Of a stretch of 6,841 nt of DNA, positions 5,031 through 6,841 are shown in pieces; position 1 is the stretch's first letter; each line of letters opens with the position of its first letter. A program made the position numbers and the translations under genes. Origin of the DNA: Clostridiales bacterium (lineage in GTDB: Bacteria; Bacillota; Clostridia; Lachnospirales; JAITVM01); contig JAITVM010000151.1 of NCBI GenBank assembly GCA_031285815.1, positions 1-6,841 on the forward strand, in the 5' to 3' direction. Below the pieces are notes generated by a model. The model was not told the origin of the DNA, did not search any database, and saw only the letters and a list, made by a program, of their open reading frames with translations.

Positions 5031-5890
5031 ACGGCGTTAATTATGTTTACAGCGAAGGCACCGCGTTTGAAAAAAAAGCCCTCGGCAATATAAATTTAAA
5101 TATAGGAAAAGGTGAATTTGTAGCAATAATTGGGCATACAGGCTCTGGCAAATCCACACTTATCCAACATTTCAACGGCCTTATAAAACCAACTTCCGGG
5201 AAAGTCCTTTTCGAAGGGGCAGATATACATGAAAACAAAAAACTGCTTAAAACAACCCGCCAGAAAATAGGCCTTGTTTTTCAATACCCTGAAGCGCAAT
5301 TATTTGAAATAACTGTATTTAAAGATGTAGCTTTTGGCCCCCTAAATATGGGGTTAAGTAAAGAAGAGGCAGACGTGCGCACACGTAATGCTTTAGAAAT
5401 AGTCGGGATAAATGAATGCGATTTCGAAAAATCGCCCTTCGAGCTATCAGGTGGGCAAAAAAGGCGGGCGGCTATAGCGGGTGTACTGGCCATGAACCCA
5501 GAAATTTTGGTATTGGATGAGCCAACTGCCGGGTTAGACCCAAGGGGCCGTGACGAAATCCTATTCAAAATTAAAGAAATGCGTGATAAACTTAATATAA
5601 CCATAATCTTAGTTTCACACAGTATGGAGGATGTTGCAAAGCTGGCTGATAGGGTTATTGTCATGTCAGATGGCCATATTGTTATGGATGGTACTGTTAA
5701 AGAAGTTTTTAGGGAAGTTGGCGCTTTATCTAAAATCGGCCTTGCTGCACCTAAAATCTCTTATCTGATGAAAGCCCTAAAAGAAAAAGGCTTTGATGTC
5801 CCTATTGATATATATACCCCCAATGAAGCTGCTGATATTATATACAACCTATTAACCCGGCAAAAATCAAAAAGCGGTGGTGCAAAATGA
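5015..5890 (+). CDS. ecfA2: ECF transporter ATPase A2 (EcfA2/CbiO-type)
   Basis: The second ATPase of the energizing module, which forms a heterodimer with EcfA1 and binds the coupling helices of EcfT. In its 291 residues: Walker A GHTGSGKST (40-48), Q-loop VFQYPEAQLFE with Q90 (the YPEAQLFE form is typical of EcfA2), signature LSGGQ (144-148), Walker B ILVLDEP (D168, E169), D-loop GLDP, and switch histidine H202 in LVSHSMED. All catalytic residues are present. The C-terminal region (about 235-285) is the usual extension. The ATG lies inside the end of ecfA1, after a G-rich stretch (GGTGGGGG). The last bases form an ATGA overlap with ecfT. It is a paralogue of ecfA1, evident from the near-identical Walker A and signature surroundings. 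Confidence 0.94.
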   Translation: MQLQLDGVNYVYSEGTAFEKKALGNINLNIGKGEFVAIIGHTGSGKSTLIQHFNGLIKPTSGKVLFEGADIHENKKLLKTTRQKIGLVFQYPEAQLFEITVFKDVAFGPLNMGLSKEEADVRTRNALEIVGINECDFEKSPFELSGGQKRRAAIAGVLAMNPEILVLDEPTAGLDPRGRDEILFKIKEMRDKLNITIILVSHSMEDVAKLADRVIVMSDGHIVMDGTVKEVFREVGALSKIGLAAPKISYLMKALKEKGFDVPIDIYTPNEAADIIYNLLTRQKSKSGGAK

Positions 5891-6690
5891 ACTTCAATAT
5901 AACAATCGGCCAGTACTACCCTACTGATTCTATCCTCCACAGGTTAGACCCGCGGGTTAAATTAGCCGCTTCTTTATCTTTCATAATAATAGTCTGCTTA
6001 ATAGACAACGGCTTTGGGTACGCAATTTCAGCCGCCTTTATTGCTGCTGCAGTTTGGGCTTCAAATGTCCCCGTAAAGCTAATGCTGCGTGGCATGAAAT
6101 CTATTTTTTTCTTTATTGTATTTACTTTTACCGTTAATATTTTTTTGATACCTGGCGGCAATATTTTATTTAATTTAGGCCCGGTTAAGATAAGCGCTGA
6201 GGCTTTAAATACCGCTTTATTAATGACTGCCAGGCTATCTATTATGATTTTTGCGTCATCCCTTTTGACGCTCACCAGTTCCCCGATCCAACTTACTGAC
6301 GCTATAGAATATTATTTGGCCCCATTTAAAAAAATAGGCGTCCCGTCACATCAAATTGCAATGATGATGACTATCACGCTCAGGTTCATACCGACCTTAA
6401 TCGATGAACTGGATAAAATAGTCCGGGCACAAAAAGCAAGGGGCGCCGACCTGGACACAGGCGGGGCATTTAAAAAAGCAAAAGCACTTATACCTATCCT
6501 AGTCCCACTTTTTTTATCATCATTCCGCCGTGCTGACGAACTTGCAACCGCAATGGAGGCCCGGTGCTACCGTGGTGATATAGAGCGTACTAAAATGAAA
6601 CAAATGAAATTCGGAATGCAGGACTTATATGCGGGTATAATATTTATTTGTATTTGTTCCTGCATCATAATGGCAAATTTTATTTTTTAA
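5887..6690 (+). CDS. ecfT: ECF transporter transmembrane scaffold protein EcfT
   Basis: EcfT is the membrane scaffold that links the two ATPases to exchangeable substrate-binding S components. The 267-residue product begins MNFNITIGQYYPTDSILHRL and continues with the family motif LDPRVKL (about 20-26). Hydrophobic segments lie at about 27-58, 70-90 and 105-130, with a last one at 247-266. The long cytoplasmic region carries the two coupling-helix signatures: ARGAD at 184-188 and MEARCYRGD at 223-231, each with the conserved Ala-Arg pair that engages the ATPases. Length is normal. The start overlaps the ecfA2 stop (ATGA), preceded by GGTGG 6 bases away. No S component or truA follows directly, so the module is probably the shared (group II) type serving several vitamins. 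Confidence 0.93.
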   Translation: MNFNITIGQYYPTDSILHRLDPRVKLAASLSFIIIVCLIDNGFGYAISAAFIAAAVWASNVPVKLMLRGMKSIFFFIVFTFTVNIFLIPGGNILFNLGPVKISAEALNTALLMTARLSIMIFASSLLTLTSSPIQLTDAIEYYLAPFKKIGVPSHQIAMMMTITLRFIPTLIDELDKIVRAQKARGADLDTGGAFKKAKALIPILVPLFLSSFRRADELATAMEARCYRGDIERTKMKQMKFGMQDLYAGIIFICICSCIIMANFIF

Positions 6691-6718
6691 TTAAAATAAA
6701 CCTTATCCGCTGTATTTT

Positions 6719-6723
6719 GGAGG
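6719..6723 (+). promoter_or_regulatory. Ribosome binding site of the last, truncated gene
   Basis: GGAGG lies 7 bases before the ATG at 6731, in the 40-base gap after ecfT. It supports the short ORF at the right edge being a real gene rather than chance. Confidence 0.7.
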
Positions 6724-6730
6724 TGGCTAT

Positions 6731-6841
6731 ATGGGTCCCGGGTATCTTGGGGTTTCAATGGGGTTCCCAATATTATTTATTATTGTATTTTTAATTATAT
6801 TTACAGTTATAGTCATTACTGTAGTTAAAGGCCTTGTAGAG
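6731..6841 (+). CDS. N-terminal part of a small membrane protein, cut by window edge
   Basis: The ORF opens at ATG 6731 and stays open to the window edge for 37 codons. It begins MGPGYLGVSMGFPILFIIVF and continues with a strongly hydrophobic stretch to about residue 32, then VVKGLVE. This should be a single N-terminal membrane segment followed by a soluble part that is not visible. The pattern of a hydrophobic helix ending in 'VKG' resembles the N-terminus of DUF2500 proteins of Firmicutes, but that is an impression from a short fragment. It starts 40 bases after ecfT with no terminator seen between, so it may be co-transcribed with the ECF genes. Confidence 0.65.
   Translation, partial: MGPGYLGVSMGFPILFIIVFLIIFTVIVITVVKGLVE

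Noticed and set aside
5281..5664. 127-codon open frame opposite ecfA2
   Set aside because: It is a shadow of the ecfA2 coding frame, with no binding site and no recognisable protein features.
5916..6275. 119-codon open frame opposite ecfT
   Set aside because: It is antisense to a well-supported membrane protein gene; its apparent openness follows from codon bias on the other strand.
1..6841. Mobile elements, CRISPR arrays, tRNA or rRNA genes, known riboswitches
   Set aside because: I looked on both strands and saw no transposase, no spaced direct repeats, no tRNA-like cloverleaf sequence and no recognised riboswitch core.

Overview
The window looks like chromosomal DNA from a low-to-moderate G+C Gram-positive bacterium, most likely a Clostridia-type Firmicute. 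The grounds are strong GGAGG ribosome binding sites 7-10 bases before most starts, sigma-A-like promoters with 17-base spacers, Firmicute-type ribosomal proteins (for example the GYKTRKKGKKS tail of L2 and K57 in S10), and a shared ECF energizing module. I cannot name a genus from sequence alone.

Minus strand, positions 1-2827: the start of the S10 ribosomal protein operon, read right to left as rpsJ (S10), rplC (L3), rplD (L4), rplW (L23) and rplB (L2). rplB runs off the left edge about ten codons before its expected end. The genes are tightly packed: rplD and rplW share one base, and the other gaps are 30-94 bases. The rpsJ-rplC gap holds two perfect hairpins. A predicted promoter at 3064-3092 would give a leader of about 230 bases containing a bulged inverted repeat and a possible 59-codon upstream ORF that runs into the rpsJ start.

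Minus strand, 3177-3965: a membrane-anchored zinc metalloprotease-like protein (HELTH plus a downstream WFSEG glutamate), with its own candidate promoter and a candidate terminator just after its stop. It probably forms a separate transcription unit.

Plus strand, 4179-6690: ecfA1, ecfA2 and ecfT, which overlap one another by 16 and 4 bases. They encode the two ATPases and the scaffold membrane protein of an energy-coupling factor transporter. No substrate-binding S component is present, so the module would serve S components encoded elsewhere. A final ORF starting at 6731 encodes an N-terminal membrane segment and is cut by the window edge.

Most of the window is core housekeeping DNA. I saw no mobile element, CRISPR array, tRNA or rRNA and nothing that amounts to a new defence or mobile system. 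The points worth a second look are the S10 leader, the hairpins between rpsJ and rplC, an unusual tip-loop sequence in S10, and the divergent ECF/S10 arrangement.
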